Source of the DNA: Paramarasmius palmivorus
Taxonomy: Eukaryota; Basidiomycota; Agaricomycetes; Agaricales; Marasmiaceae
Reading direction: 5' to 3'
Assembly: GCA_037176845.1 (NCBI GenBank)
Contig: JAYKXP010000035.1
Span: 434,001-498,000 of the forward strand
Length of the DNA stretch: 64,000 nucleotides
The position numbers and the translations under genes were made by a program. The notes beneath the pieces are model-generated. The model saw only the letters and a program-made list of their open reading frames with translations, had not been told where the DNA came from and did not search any database. Position 1 is the stretch's first letter; the number at the start of each line of letters is the position of its first letter. This document shows, in pieces, positions 1 through 11,905 of this stretch.

Positions 1-624
1 ATAGCTGCGTTCCTGTCGACTTTTGGTCTGCGTTCTCTGGGACAGGGATTTATCTGAAGGATGTCGTGGTCGACTATGTCAATCAGGCGTTTGTTGAATA
101 TTTGGAGTCGTACACGGGTCTTGAACGTATCAATGTTTCGTTCAATGGGATTTTTGTAGGAGTTGGAAGGACGGACGGGTTTTCGGAACGGTTTTACCAA
201 AGTTGTATACCACGCCACAGGGATTCGTTGAAATCCGTTGTGATATACCCAAAGACACAAGGGAGCTGGTGTTTCAACGCTAATGTTGCCAAACAGCTCA
301 GGGAGTGCCGTGGGTTGGAGGAGCTGACTGTCGGCGTCGACCTTATGGATCCAAACTTGGTGAGCTCCATCGTTCTATGAATGGGTTGATTCTGATGCAG
401 CCTAGTGTTTACTATTGGAAACCGCCAATTCTCTCTCGGAACTGCATATGCTGAAGCTTGTCCCACGAGGACTAGGTATACCGTGGAATTTGGATGCTTG
501 TGTGCGAGCAAAGCTGGATATTATCCAGCAGTTGATGGTGTCTGTCTCGAGACGACGAGGTCGTCGGTACGAGATTGAGGTGTTGATACGAGCAAACGAC
601 AGGGAGCCTTTGGTTTTGGGTTAA
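1..624 (+). CDS. 3' part of an LRR/F-box-like protein (5' end outside window)
   Basis: The frame is open from base 3 to a donor at 360. A 46-base intron (360-405, GTGAGC...CCTAG) keeps the frame into a second exon ending at the TAA at 622-624. The translation has the leucine-spaced pattern of the LRR half of fungal F-box proteins, for example LERINVSFNG, GLEELTVG and LSELHMLKLVP. These proteins usually act as substrate receptors of SCF ubiquitin ligases. No F-box is visible because the N-terminus lies outside the window, so F-box membership is inference. The last exon ends in a basic stretch (SRRRGRRYEIEVLIRAN). An ordinary LRR protein is the main alternative. Confidence 0.5.
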
Positions 625-1186
625 GAGGAATTCGAAGGACTAGGCAAATAATTCTGACATCTTTATCTATACCCTGTACATACTGCTGTAAAATAATGCA
701 AGTGCGGCCGCCGTCGTGAATCGTGATGCTTGCTTAGGCGCCCGTCGACTCTGAACATTTGACCACGGACAGCATGTCGTTTCTCTCGAGCTCACACCAA
801 TCACGCTTTCGCAACAAGTAACAATCTGGCATTACTCGAAATTAAGTCATGATGCATCTCCTGCCTTGTCAATAGTCCCCCAGCGGAATCACTTGTGATT
901 CTAAACCACAACCACCACTACCAAGAGCCTTCGCTATACTAGCGATTTGCATGAATATTTTGTATATGACCACGGGGATATGAAGCGCAAAGGAATGGGT
1001 AAAACCAAAGGCTCGAAAGCTGGAGTTATAGGACAACGGGGGAAAGTAGCGGCCGAATAACGTCTCGAAGTTGATGCGACAGCGAAGTCGTTAAGGTGGG
1101 TGTTTGGCGCACTTTGAGAATTAACTTCGTTTTGACCCATGAACCATTTTTTTTAGCCCGGATTCGAAGCTCCAAAGCTGGACCAG
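625..1186. other. intergenic, no supported gene
   Basis: I see no ORF with protein-like composition here. The stretch holds the 3' flank of the LRR gene and the likely promoter of the ankyrin/MYND gene. No clear TATA box was found. Confidence 0.5.
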
Positions 1187-2974
1187 ATGGGTAACGCACT
1201 GTTACACTCCCATTTCTCGCAGAACCCCATCGATTTCAGCGGCCTCGTAGCTTTGACGCGTATTCAACTCATCTCAAGGCATGTTTCCTCATCTTTTGCT
1301 GAAGGCATAAGGCTTATGTCTCAGAGTAGCAACCATGTCCATCATATACCCTTGCCTCCCGAAGCAGCTGCTCGACAGCCTCAAAAAAGATCCCGTCATA
1401 TCCGTAGCAAACTCTTTTACATTCCAATCACAATTTGAAGACTTCCGAAGAAGGGTCGTCCTCTGGGCCGACGCCCCAGAACGCGTCACGGTCAACAGTT
1501 GCGCTTTGTTCGACACAAGGGATTTCAGTCACTCCTTCGATGACGACCCTCTTTGCTCAATTGTTCAGGGCATTTCTCAGTTTCGAGAGGTTGACCACAA
1601 GACGTACTTGCACGCAGCTGCTTTCAACGAGGACTTACCTGCCACCTACGAACTCATCCGTCTTGGCATCGACATCGACCGCAAAGATAAAGACGGCGCT
1701 ACAGCTCTTTTTGTCGCGCTGGCCAAGCTAGTACTTTGGCGTTTCATTCCCAAGGTCTTGTCGAATGGTGAACCACTTTCCTACACCACCAATAAAATCA
1801 AATGTCTCGTTCGTGTCGTCACTTTACTCGTCGAGCAGCACGCAGATGTCAATCGAGGTGCATATGGCTTCATTCCGATTTCGCTCGCAGCCATGGCAGC
1901 CCAATGGGATATAGTTCAGCTCCTCATAAAGCACGGCGCCAGCACAGAAGATTTCACGTGTCTACCCGAAGACGAACGTCGATTCCGTATCATAATGTCC
2001 TGCACACCTAGACCAAAACCTCGACCTCCACGTCCGTGTCCTTGCTGGTCAGGCAAGTTCTTGTCGGAATGCCATGCTGCCGGTGCTCAGCCATACCCGG
2101 ACGACTTTCTTTGCGGTTGTGGGAAGACGAAGACTCACAAAGATTGCTGCAAGAAACGGGGTCTGGTATTTGAAGAATCTTGGAACACTCGACGCGGGTG
2201 CATTGCCTCGATGCAAGCTCGAGTAGCCGTTGATATTGATGACTCTTTGGTGCCATCTGGACTCAAAGAGAGGTACGCGAAGGGTTCAGAAGCGATGAGA
2301 AGCGTTATCAAGGGTATGACGGTAGAGGGCTGCGAAGACCAGGATGCTTCTTTGGCGGATGGAGATGCATACATGACTGCAATGGAGGACACATTTACTT
2401 TGGTAGGCAAAGATCCCAAGAAAGAAGTGGATCCTGCATTTTGGTACGCTTTAAGCAAAGCGAAGTTTATTCCCAGGTATGAAGCCGATTTGTTATGGTT
2501 ATGAAGAATTTGCTGATTATGCGTTATTTAACTCAGGCCAGCTAAAGAATACAACACAATGACTGAAAATTATATGCAGCGGGAGCTATGGAACAACGCC
2601 GTCGACGAGTATATTCTCACTCAAAAGGACCCTCGGTCTCGTTCTGAGATTGAACGAGAGGCGAAGATAGGTGCTCATGGCGGGCCTCTGCATAGACGGT
2701 GCGAGGGTGTGGGATGCCAACGACTTGAGGGACATGACATCACACAGCTGAAGAAGTGTCGGTGCGAGAAGGTCAGTGAGTCTACCCTAGTCTCGTACCA
2801 CCTGAACTCAACGTCCAACATCAGGTCGTGTACTGCAGCGAGGAGTGTCAGCACAGTCATTGGCCAGAACATAAAGGCCTATGCAGGACCCACAAGCACC
2901 CTATCCAACTGCTGAGATCCCAGCGGAACATCGAGCAAGTGACTGCGGTCTTCGTTGCAGCCTTTCTTTCGTGA
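1187..2974 (+). CDS. ankyrin-repeat and MYND zinc-finger protein
   Basis: The protein is about 542 residues. Residues about 110-230 hold ankyrin repeats (TYLHAAAFNEDLPATYELI, GATALFVALAKL, GFIPISLAAMAAQWDIVQLLI). A Cys-rich block follows (CPCWSGKFLSECH, DFLCGCGKTKTHKDCCKKRG). A C-terminal MYND finger at about 470-515 reads C-x4-C...C-x-C...VVYCSEECQ...WPEHKGLC. MYND fingers bind zinc and usually mediate protein contacts, so a nuclear or cytosolic adaptor role is inference. Exons: 1187-1278, 1325-2476, 2537-2771, 2825-2974. The first intron would use a GC donor (AG|GCATGT). If it is not spliced, the good ATG at 1335 (ACCATGT) is the start. The MYND cysteines are completed only by the intron at 2772-2824, which supports that splice. 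The last about 12 residues after the finger are uncertain. Confidence 0.82.
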
Positions 2975-3757
2975 ATTCTACTCGATCTGCGAATATATGC
3001 TTATTTCTTGGTGGATTCTTTTGCCACTGTTCGTCGTTTAGAGCTTTCACGATTCCATCGTTTGGTGTTTCTTTCCAACTTCAACTTCAATGTACTCCTC
3101 TACCTTACTCATCCGCATGCCTATCAACTCTGGCATCGTGAACCTGTGCAATCAAGACATCGCTGCCTTCATTGATGGCTTATTCGTGGCCGAAGGAATC
3201 GTCCCATAAATGCGAGGCTGGATCAAACAAGCACGCCTGTAAGACTTGCGAGGATGCCGTCCAAAACGCGTACTAGGTTTGTGCTGCACAATAGAATGGG
3301 TTGGCGTATGACCAAGCGTCCGTGCAGCTTTGTGTTATTTGGAATTCCACACTCGTGAACAATATTCCTGGCAGTGATCACTGATAATCAAGTTCCCTTA
3401 GGCTTGGCTATCAACCGCGACCTCAGTCTTGACAAGCACAATTCGCCATTCAACCACTGTTCTGCACCGGTCTCCCACAAAAATCAAATGCAAATACGTA
3501 TCACCGCCATACGTATGAAGTCCTATTCCGCGAATCTTCGCTCGCATCACCGGAGCCCTTGATCTTCGCCAAAATCAACTTGGGCGGCTGGTCTAATTGG
3601 GGTCCAGGCTTCCTCAAGCCCTCAGAATCTCTTTATTTGGAAAAATCCGGTTCACCGGCTGTTTGTTATTGTCAAAAACAGTCACCGGCGCATCTCTGTT
3701 GGCAGTATAAAGGTCTGACCTGCCAATGGTGTTCCTTCACAAACACCCACAACTACC
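2975..3757. other. intergenic, no supported gene
   Basis: Short ORFs occur here, including a 38-codon frame ending at about 3208, but none has a start, a splice context or a family signature that I can defend. The 3' end of the MYND gene could extend into the first 230 bases. Confidence 0.4.
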
Positions 3758-4141
3758 ATGGCGCAGGATATGAGCAGGATCATAGGTGCTGTCATCGTCG
3801 GTTAGTTGCCTGTTTTCCCCCGGGCCAGCAAAGTACGAGTGCTAATCACCTTACACTATGCAGGCGTCCTAGTTCTAATCGCAGTAATTATCCTTACCTG
3901 CACCTGCATAATACGTCGTCGCCTCAACCGAATGGGAACTACTGGCCTTAAAAGTGACTGGTTTTGGACAGTCAAACCCACAAACGAACATGCCCAAGAC
4001 CAGGCTCATGATCAACAACCTCTAAACGTGCAACACCCTTACGATCAGCACCCAGTGTCAGAAGCGCCACCTTTGTACGATGGACCACAATACCCCCCTC
4101 GGGATGGAAAAAACGGTAGCTATGTGCCTCCGCCTCAATAA
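3758..4141 (+). CDS. small single-pass membrane protein with PY-type tail
   Basis: Exon 1 is 3758-3800 and starts ACCATGG. The intron is 3801-3863 and exon 2 is 3864-4141, giving 106 residues. A hydrophobic helix (IIGAVIVGVLVLIAVIILT) spans the splice site. It is followed by Cys and a basic stop-transfer block (CIIRRRLNR), so the tail is predicted cytosolic. The tail is rich in Pro, Gln, His and Tyr and contains EAPPLYDG and PQYPPRDG, which resemble PPxY motifs bound by WW domains of Rsp5-type ubiquitin ligases. An adaptor role is inference. The architecture resembles that of the gene at 8952-9757, but sequence identity is low. Confidence 0.7.
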
Positions 4142-4670
4142 CGCGCTGCTGTAAGTATAATTCACTCGAGCCTAGGTTATAGTATGATTCTCACTGGTTT
4201 CTTCTGGATCAGTGGGTGCGAATACCGAGTTCAGTGCTCAAGAATTAATGATACCAAAGTTCGAGGCGTATGCACTCCGAGTCATTCCGATCAATAGCTG
4301 TTGGGTTACCTATCATATCACTTTTTTAACGAATCGTTTCTGCGTCTTAGCTTTAGATCATTTTCTTTGTATGGGCATGATTTTTGTCTACTTCAATCCG
4401 GGTTCAGTCTTCACGTGCTAGAGGGATGGCGAACTTGCAAGAAAACAGATAGCTAGAAAGTTGTTCCGTTTCCTCTGTCTGTCTGAAAGGTCATCAGGGA
4501 GCGTTCTTCATGGCAGCAAGGAATCCCAGAAGGCGAGGCGCAAAATTAAACACGATGGATTGCGTGAAAGGGATATGACTCCACTATTATGAGATGTCAT
4601 GCACTCAAATTATGTGTTCCTTTACTGTACAATGTTTCAAAGCACACCTTGTTCTACTCCCAGTTGCTAC
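4142..4670. other. convergent 3' intergenic region
   Basis: This lies between the 3' ends of the small membrane protein (plus) and the E1 beta gene (minus). No supported gene was found. Confidence 0.4.
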
Positions 4671-6274
4671 TCAAAACGATAACGTTTCTACGATGGCGTC
4701 AAGGATCCGAACAGCATCGGGCAGAATGAACTTCTCAAACTGTAATCCAGCAGGGGTACTGGGCAAATACTATTCAGCACAGAAAACAGTCACCAAAGAA
4801 GGACCACTTACTCCCAACCAGTGACTCTCTTAACTGGAGCATCCAACTTCAAGAAACACTTCTTCTGTACTTGAGCACTGATTTCGGCTCCGACGCCTGA
4901 TGTCATGCCCGCTTCGTGTACAATAACTAATCTGCCCGTTCTTTGAACGCTTTCTACGACCGTGTCAATGTCCCAAGGTAAGATTGTCCGTAAATCGATG
5001 AGTTCTACTTTTGCGGAGCGTAATGAGGTAGGGATGTGCTGTTCTAGCGTGGGTGGTGGAGAGGAGAGCATGTGTAATGCAGCTTCACAATGATATAGTG
5101 GTGTTCCCCATGAAAGCAGAGTCAAATCGGAACCCCGAACGAGAGTTTCGGCGCGTCCGATAGGCAGTGTAAAGTCGTCTGTAGGTACTTGTTCCACTTT
5201 GGGTACTATCAGAAGACTGTACGGGTAGAAGAGAGGGCCACACACCTGCCGAGCGATACAGAATCTTAGGTTCCATGAACACGACTGGATTCGGGTCTCT
5301 GATTGAACCTAGGAGAAGGCCTTTTGCTTGTATCGGAGAACGAGGAATTACAACCTTCAATCCCGAAGCACCCATGAAGAAACCTTCTGGAGATTGTGAA
5401 TGGTATAAGCCACCGTGACCCTCGAGGAATGTTCAGCTAATCATAACCGGAGGTACAGCAATACCGATACTCACCACTGACATGGTTGGTGTTCGTACAG
5501 TTAGGCCACCACAATTGTATATCCCACCGGAACGGTAACGGAACTTGGCAGCCTCATTCACGAGCTGAACGAAGAATGGTCGGTATTTTCGACGTAACGT
5601 ATTGAGGAAACTTACTTGGTCAAACGCGGGGAAGATGTAGTCGGCAAACTGAATCTCGGCGATGGCAGTGTGTCCCATGGAAGCAAGACCAACGCCGAAA
5701 CCGACGATGCCCTGTTCGGTCAAAGGAGTGTTGAAGACGCGCTCACGTCCGAACTCTTCAGCAAGCCCCTGATAGTCTCAGCGGAAATGAGTGTACTGCA
5801 ATGCCCAAACAGCATGGTCTACCCACCATAGTACACCGAAACACGCCGCCAAACGCAACATCTTCACCGAATACGACCGCGTTGTCGTCCTTCGTTAGGG
5901 CGATGCTGAGTATTCAAGATCCGGGTCAGAGAGGTATGGATGCCGAGCGATTCGGACACACCTCATAGCATCCCTAACGGCCTGGTAGGTATTCATTTTA
6001 CGTGTCTCCCTTCCTCCAACCATGTTATTCGATGATCCAGAAGATGTATCGTCGAACCATACGAGCCCCGGTGTACGTAGAGCACTGTCTCGAGTAGGCC
6101 TGAGAAATTGAGAGGTTGCAACCGATGGTAAATGTCCTCCAGCTGGCGGTGGTTCTACTGTTGAGTTAAACCTGACATTATGAATCTAAATCCATTTTGT
6201 CAGAATAGAGCTAGAGGCATCCACAAATGGCTCACTAGTCGACGAGGTAATCTCTTGAAGGTTGTGGTTAGCAT
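4671..6274 (-). CDS. BCKDHB: 2-oxoisovalerate dehydrogenase E1 beta subunit, mitochondrial
   Basis: This is the beta subunit of the E1 component of branched-chain alpha-keto acid dehydrogenase. With E1 alpha it decarboxylates keto acids from Leu, Ile and Val in the mitochondrial matrix using thiamine diphosphate. Family landmarks appear in order over several exons: [116 protein letters not shown] and VIVHEAG. The tail exon 4671-4758 ([18 protein letters not shown]) joins through an intron at 4759-4811. The start at 6274 gives [13 protein letters not shown], a basic presequence-like N-terminus followed by an intron. It is divergent from the CreC-like gene. No break was seen. Confidence 0.93.
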
Positions 6275-6394
6275 GGAAGGTTGTGAGAGTCAAGATCCGG
6301 TTCCCCACCATTCCAGGGAAATTTATGAAGCCGTCGGCAAATAATCTGCCTTCAGGCACATCCATCAGCTTCGCAACTACTTCTTGTGGTCTTC
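6275..6394. promoter_or_regulatory. short divergent promoter between E1 beta and CreC-like genes
   Basis: Only 120 bases separate the two start codons, which point away from each other. The stretch must hold both promoters and leaders, unless one start lies further in. No TATA box is evident. Confidence 0.5.
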
Positions 6395-8471
6395 ATGGAA
6401 AATGAAGCCACATTCGTAGCCCCAGAGGGTGTCTATACTGTGGTTGAGGAGCACAAACCGTCTGTGTTACAAGCCCATGCTGCCAGCAGCGCACCCATTC
6501 ACTATCCAACGAGGCTGACCACCATCACTGTACGGTTCCCGGCTCACAAGCACGGTGGAGGTGGACCTGGTTTTGCAAATCTTTTAGGGGGAAATAAGGA
6601 TTCAAAGAAGGAGAAGGAGAAGCCAGTTAGGGAAGATGGTGTTAGTCTGTCGAGCAGCGACACTCCGGACGAAGGAGATAATCCCTCAGATCCTGGAAAT
6701 CCCCCGGTCAATCACCATCTATTTTCCAGCTATTCGGTCAGAGCCAAGAAGAAAGCGACCAGCTCTCGTCCTAAGCAGAATATCAAGACTACTTCGTCGA
6801 CATTTATCACTAGGATCCAGTATGCGGAAGGATATGCAAAGCTTATGCAGTCCAAACAAGGCGAAACGTCTTTCATCTTTTACAATCAAGTCAAAACTCT
6901 ATTATGGGTAGAGGCTGGGGTTAAAGCAAAGGTAGTCGAGACAATTTTACATGTCAGAACGCGACTGAACATGAACAGGAACCTCTCGCCAGAATAACCT
7001 TTTCCGCACACCCAACGTGTCACGACGTTAACCCACTCACTGCTTCCTCCGACCGACTGGATGTCATTGTAGGCTTTAGCACAGGAGACCTTATCTGGTT
7101 AGGTGCGTTGTCTTCCAGACCCCACCAGCTCTAGCTAACATCAATTCCAGATCCCGTATCTTCACGTTACGCCCGTCTAAACAAACAAGGCTGTATAACA
7201 AATTCCCCTTGCACAGCGGTCCGCTGGGTTCCGTCCTCAACCTCGTTATTTCTGGTCTCGCATGCAGGACGGCACAATTGTGGTCTACGACAGAGAACGC
7301 GAGGATGGCACCTTTACACCATCGGAACCAGGCCCATCACACACCAATACCAGCTCTGCGAATGGTTCAGATTCACATACTTCCTCCGAAGACTCATGGG
7401 ACCCGATGGACAACATCTTTGTTACCATGCCCCCGTGGCACCCAGTTGGCGCCGGTGCCAAGTCAGATAAAGACAAGGCTGCATCGTTGCGGAATCCTGT
7501 CAGTCATTGGAGAGTGTCGAAGAAGAGCGTTGTCGACTTTGTGTTTTCGCCAGATGTGAAGTATGTTGGTGCAATATCGGAGGATGGTTGCCTAAGGATT
7601 ATCGACGCGTTGGCAGAGCAGTAAGTCGGGCGCTATGACTTTTCTGGCTGCATCATGCGCATTGACGGTTACTTTCAGATTGATAGATTGTTATTCATCT
7701 TACTTTGGAGCTTTGACGTGTGTTGCATGGTCTCCTGATGGACGCTTCATTGTCGTAGGTCTTTAATGCGCCCAGAAAGCGACTTCCTGCTGATGGACGC
7801 ACGTATAGACAGGCGGACAGGATGATCTCCTGACTATCTTCTCTCCTTGGGAACAACGAGTGGTGGCAAGATGTCAGGGACACTCATCTTTTGTATCTTC
7901 GGTTGCATTTGACGACTTGAGATGCGATGGGCGCACATATCGCTTTGGAAGCGTGGGTGAAGATAACAAGCTGATATTGGTATATCAACTCTTGATTTTG
8001 TGGAGTTGTTGGATACTTACCGTATCATCAGTGGGATTTCTCCAGTGGTGCCTTACATCGGCCCAAACTCCAGTCTACTCAAAATCAACGGATATCGATG
8101 TCTTCGACACTATCTCTGGCGTTTAGAAAAGATCGGTCTGCTTTTCACTTGCCATCGCTAAATACCGGCGAAGGAGACACTCCCATAAAGTATCACCCTG
8201 CACCTTCAAGAAACGAAATCGCTGTTGTACAACCTGTCCTGGTATGTTTTCTTGGGTCGTCTGAGTTGCAAAATCTGACCTGGTCGGAAAGGTCAAGCAC
8301 GTCGAGGGAGAGCTCCTCACTGCGGTAGCCTTTATACCAAGGCACTTGATAACCTCAACGAAGAACGGACACTTGAAGTTGTGGATTAGACCTCTCGTGT
8401 TGAGGACCCTGAAGGGCAAGCGTTCGCCTCAACAGCATGGAAGTGCGCCAAAAGTGATTGATGTCAACTAG
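6395..8471 (+). CDS. creC: WD40 protein of the CreC / WDR20 / DMWD family
   Basis: CreC-type WD40 proteins act with the deubiquitinase CreB in fungal carbon catabolite repression; animal relatives activate USP12/USP46. Seen here: an N-terminal region with a Gly/Lys/Ser-rich low-complexity part, then [126 protein letters not shown] and [19 protein letters not shown]. At least six introns are needed. The ATG at 6395 gives [14 protein letters not shown]. At about 7260-7268 the reading frame must shift by one base between LFLVSHA and DGTIVVYD, and no plausible intron fits there. This is either an assembly error or a recent lesion. Confidence 0.85.
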
Positions 8472-8951
8472 TGTCCGTATAGTGGTGTACCGTCCATTCA
8501 ATGTCTTTTGGATACCTCGACGGCCGGCACCCAGTGCAATGTATTTAATACCCTTAAGTTAAGCTAAGTTTTATCTGTACCATCCTCTTGTACATCCCCA
8601 CCGTCTGCACGAAAGTTAAAATGGAGCACTATTTGACTTTCTTGGCTCATATAAGCGCCGAGCCGACAAGGGCTTGGCATTGTTCGGGCAGCAAAACTTC
8701 TAAAAGCAATTTCTGTATGGCAGAGAAACGAGAAGTCGCCCGTCACCGACGGAGACGATCGCGTACTATGCAACAGTGTCTGGCGTGAAGTGGGCGTACG
8801 GCCGGAAGCAACGGGAGTTAAGCTGAGTTAAGGCGCTCGAGTTGGAGTCTCGGGCCTCGGATTTTGTCTTAGCGTGCCTGGTTTCGGCATGTGATGGCGG
8901 TGGCTCTTGTTATTTGAGCTAACGTGCTGCGGGGTGGTGCCGAGCAAATCC
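8472..8951. other. intergenic, no supported gene
   Basis: It holds the 3' flank of the CreC-like gene and the upstream region of the next gene. Only non-convincing short ORFs were seen. Confidence 0.4.
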
Positions 8952-9757
8952 ATGGCCTTCTTGCTTCCTACACTCACTATCGCCTCGTTTGCTGCACTAG
9001 CCAAGGGCACAATTTCGCGATGACGACGACAACAGAAGAACATCGACGACTAGAATTGTAGCAGGAGTACTTATTGGTACGTGCTCAAGTTTTTCGTCAT
9101 GCAGCAGTTTACCGGCTCACTAAGCACAACAGCTCTGGCTATCCTGATGTCGGTTATTTCATGCTTCATTTATTCTGCAAGGCGGCGAAGAGCACTTGCT
9201 TTGTACCAAATGCAACGACAGAACTATGCGAATCAAGTCCAGCACAATAACGTCTATCGAAATCCAGGATATGACGTCAATCAACCTCAAGGATGGATGG
9301 GACCACCACCAGCAGGACCCCCTCCTCCAGGGTACACGCCTGCTCCTTATCCTGGGCAACAGGCCTACTACCCTGACGGCGCGGCGCCTCCGCCGAACCC
9401 ACCAGAGTATGGAAAGACCGGTTATGACGGATTCCCTATGGTACGCCTGTCATAACGTCCAACCAATAGGGTATTTTGCTCACTAGTCACTCACAGCCAA
9501 CTGGACAGCCTTTTGGCACTCAGGTGTGTATCCCCGATGTCCATCTGTGTCGCAGTATTGACACAATTCCCTTAGACACCGGGTTCGCCAGGTCAGGGAG
9601 CCTCGTACCAGCCTGTAAGCTTCCAAAACATCCTTGACGACTTTTTCATTCACTAACGGTTGTACCAGCCCGCGGGACCACCCCCAGCACATCTTCATCC
9701 AGTACGCCGTCGAGTTTGACTCGTTTCGTCCAAGATGCTAATGACTATCTGCAGTGA
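8952..9757 (+). CDS. proline/tyrosine-rich type I membrane protein, one apparent frameshift
   Basis: The ATG at 8952 opens a signal peptide (MAFLLPTLTIASFAALAKG). A transmembrane helix follows (IVAGVLI-ALAILMSVISCFIYS, split by an intron after GTACTTATTG), then ARRRR and a Pro/Tyr/Gln-rich cytosolic tail (GPPPAGPPPPGYTPAPYP, NPPEYGKTGYDG). Three in-frame mini exons follow, coding PTGQPFGTQ, TPGSPGQGASYQP and PAGPPPAHLHP. The last intron abuts a TGA at 9755-9757. Between the signal peptide and the helix (about 9015-9025) the frame shifts by one base and no intron explains it. The layout is common among fungal cell-surface proteins of unknown function; the tail could bind WW or SH3 domains. Confidence 0.62.
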
Positions 9758-9917
9758 AAGGAGATCGCATTCATCATCATGATTGTACCAGCCTCTGTTC
9801 TCCACCTTGTATCATCAGCACACTTCTTATATCGTGACAAGATGTATCTATATACCGATCTACCACGAATGGACACTATTGATGAAAAAGACCTTTAATT
9901 GCGGGATTCCTTGCCGG

Positions 9918-11501
9918 CTACCTTTCCCAAACGCCTTCCTCGCATGAATGTATGGATATCTGTAGCCCTTCTTCATTGAGAGTCTCCAAAATAGGTGGTA
10001 GAGATCGTATTCCTCTTTCGTCAGTAACATAGGGTGTCCATAGTGCAATGTAAAGGCGCAATATATGGGATTCCGCTGGAAGGTGAGACCAACGCCAACG
10101 CACGAGTTCAGTCAAAACCGCCAGATCAACTGCGCGAAAATCTGAAGGTTCCGGTAGACAAAACTCCAGTGTGTTTAGCCTCGGAAGTATAATGCGCCCC
10201 TTCTCTTTAGTGTTGAGCAGTACGAGTACGATGTCGTGTATCGCCGCTGGAACCTGCATCACCCATAAACGAAGGTAAGTGACCGTTGGTACACTGGAAA
10301 GGATCTCCAAAAGGCCGTCTCTATTGGTGACAGAACCCGAGAGCTCCAGCATCTCGAGTTGGCAGCCTGAAGACTGAAGGAGGAATGGCAGATCCACGAA
10401 CTCTCGGTCAAACAAATGATACTCCCCGCCCAAAATAGATAGCTGCTTTAGGGCAGGTAGCCTGAGACCGCGGAGCATGGCTGACAACCCACTGTCATAG
10501 AAAGACCATTTGGTCGTGAGTCGTTTTAGGCACCGGAGGATCACGGGTGTACCTAAGGATAGGCCGTGAGCCATATTGTAGTAATGCGACTGGAAAACCA
10601 GACAGCATTGCTCTAAATTTGGGGTGCGATGCAGGATATGGAAGTGATCTCGGGAAGGAACGAGGCCAAAACCCTGGTACTCTGTCAAACGACTCCATGG
10701 TAAGGATGCCTCGATCAACGTAAAATGACTGTTGTTGATGACTGAGCGCAGTTTTGGGGCATTCTGGAAGACATGGTATAGACCAGGGAAAAACAGCCTC
10801 TCTTCTTCATCGTCATCCGATAAGAAGACGAGTCGTTCGAGGCATTCGAGCCAGCCGCCGACCCCATGCGTGTTGAGTATTCTCCAAAATTGGAAACATG
10901 GATTGACTACCACAAGTGTGCGCCAACGGTTTGATTCTGACATGATTATATCAATGACAGGTCGACTGATATCATCCTCCAAATCTGCAAATGATAATCG
11001 AAGGGAGAGGGTGTTGCTGGTTTACAGCGGGATATCCAAGTCGATATAATATCCTCGGCAAATGGCCGTTGACAAGGGCTAAGCTGAAAGCTCTGCCACA
11101 GAGCAGGTGAAGAAAGAACGACTGATCTCCACCCACTGCACACTTTTCCTGCATTCTTGAATCAGACTGAATGGATCATACAGAATGGGTGCGTACAACT
11201 CACCAAGTAGCCAAGGTCCGTCGTCAAGGGCAAACGCGTCTGGCCAAGAACAGAAATCCACCGCATACGACGACTCATGTACATCCCACACATCGAAATT
11301 GTCGTATATTTCGTTAGCTTCTCGAAACACAAACAAGTGAAATATCTGGGACAGAATCTCGTTGGGTAGTCGGCGCGATGGGGGTAGAACGGTGGAATAG
11401 GAACGCGGATTCTGAACGATGGTTGGTAGTCGACATCTAAACTGTTTCAAATAGCGTAAATTCCTTGGAATTTTCAGAGAGATGCTGGCGAGCGAAGCCA
11501 C
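9918..11501 (-). CDS. F-box / LRR-like protein, copy 1 (one apparent frameshift)
   Basis: Exon 1 (11204-11501) has the F-box core RRLPNEILSQIFHLFV. Exon 2 (9918-11148) continues KVCSGWRSVVLSSPALWQSF and irregular leucine-rich repeats (LKQLSILGGEYHLFD, CQLEMLELSGS, VTYLRLWVMQVP, RLNTLEFCLPEPSD). Such proteins are predicted SCF ubiquitin-ligase receptors. The 55-base intron (11149-11203) sits exactly where copy 2 has its own. Alignment with copy 2 shows one single-base frame change at about 11000-11035, between TWISRC and SFAD-like sequence, while about 350 downstream codons remain open. The substrate is unknown. An upstream N-terminal extension relative to copy 2 makes the start uncertain. Confidence 0.75.
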
Positions 11502-11905
11502 GGTTCCGAGCGAGTTCCGAGTGTGAAAAGTGAGTTGCTAAAGCTAGTAGCAGCGTTTGACTCGGAGTAGCATATGGTCACCCGAATTTCCCACATCTTT
11601 TCTTCCAAGAACCGACCTTCTTCTTCTTGTGAGATTGTCAATTCATCGTGGCTAATACCTAAATGACCCTACGTGTGGAATTGGAAGTCTCAGTGTTCGT
11701 TGCAAGGGATGGCATGACATTGTTACTGTAAGTAGGGGGAAATACAACATAAATTTCAACGACCATCATTGTTCCAACAACCCTGTCATACTTCCCTGAT
11801 ACTTCCCAGAGCCATTCCTTGGCCGTGCCGGAATGTTTCTCGACGCTGAACTATCCACGAATGAGCACTATGATGAGAGAAGAACATCAATCGCGAGACT
11901 ATCTG
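11502..11905. other. intergenic between F-box paralogues
   Basis: This is the promoter side of copy 1 and the 3' flank of copy 2. No supported gene. Confidence 0.4.

Noticed and set aside
3374..3951. Small plus-strand ORFs before and over the small membrane protein
   Set aside because: They overlap the spliced gene at 3758-4141 in another frame or lack any signature.
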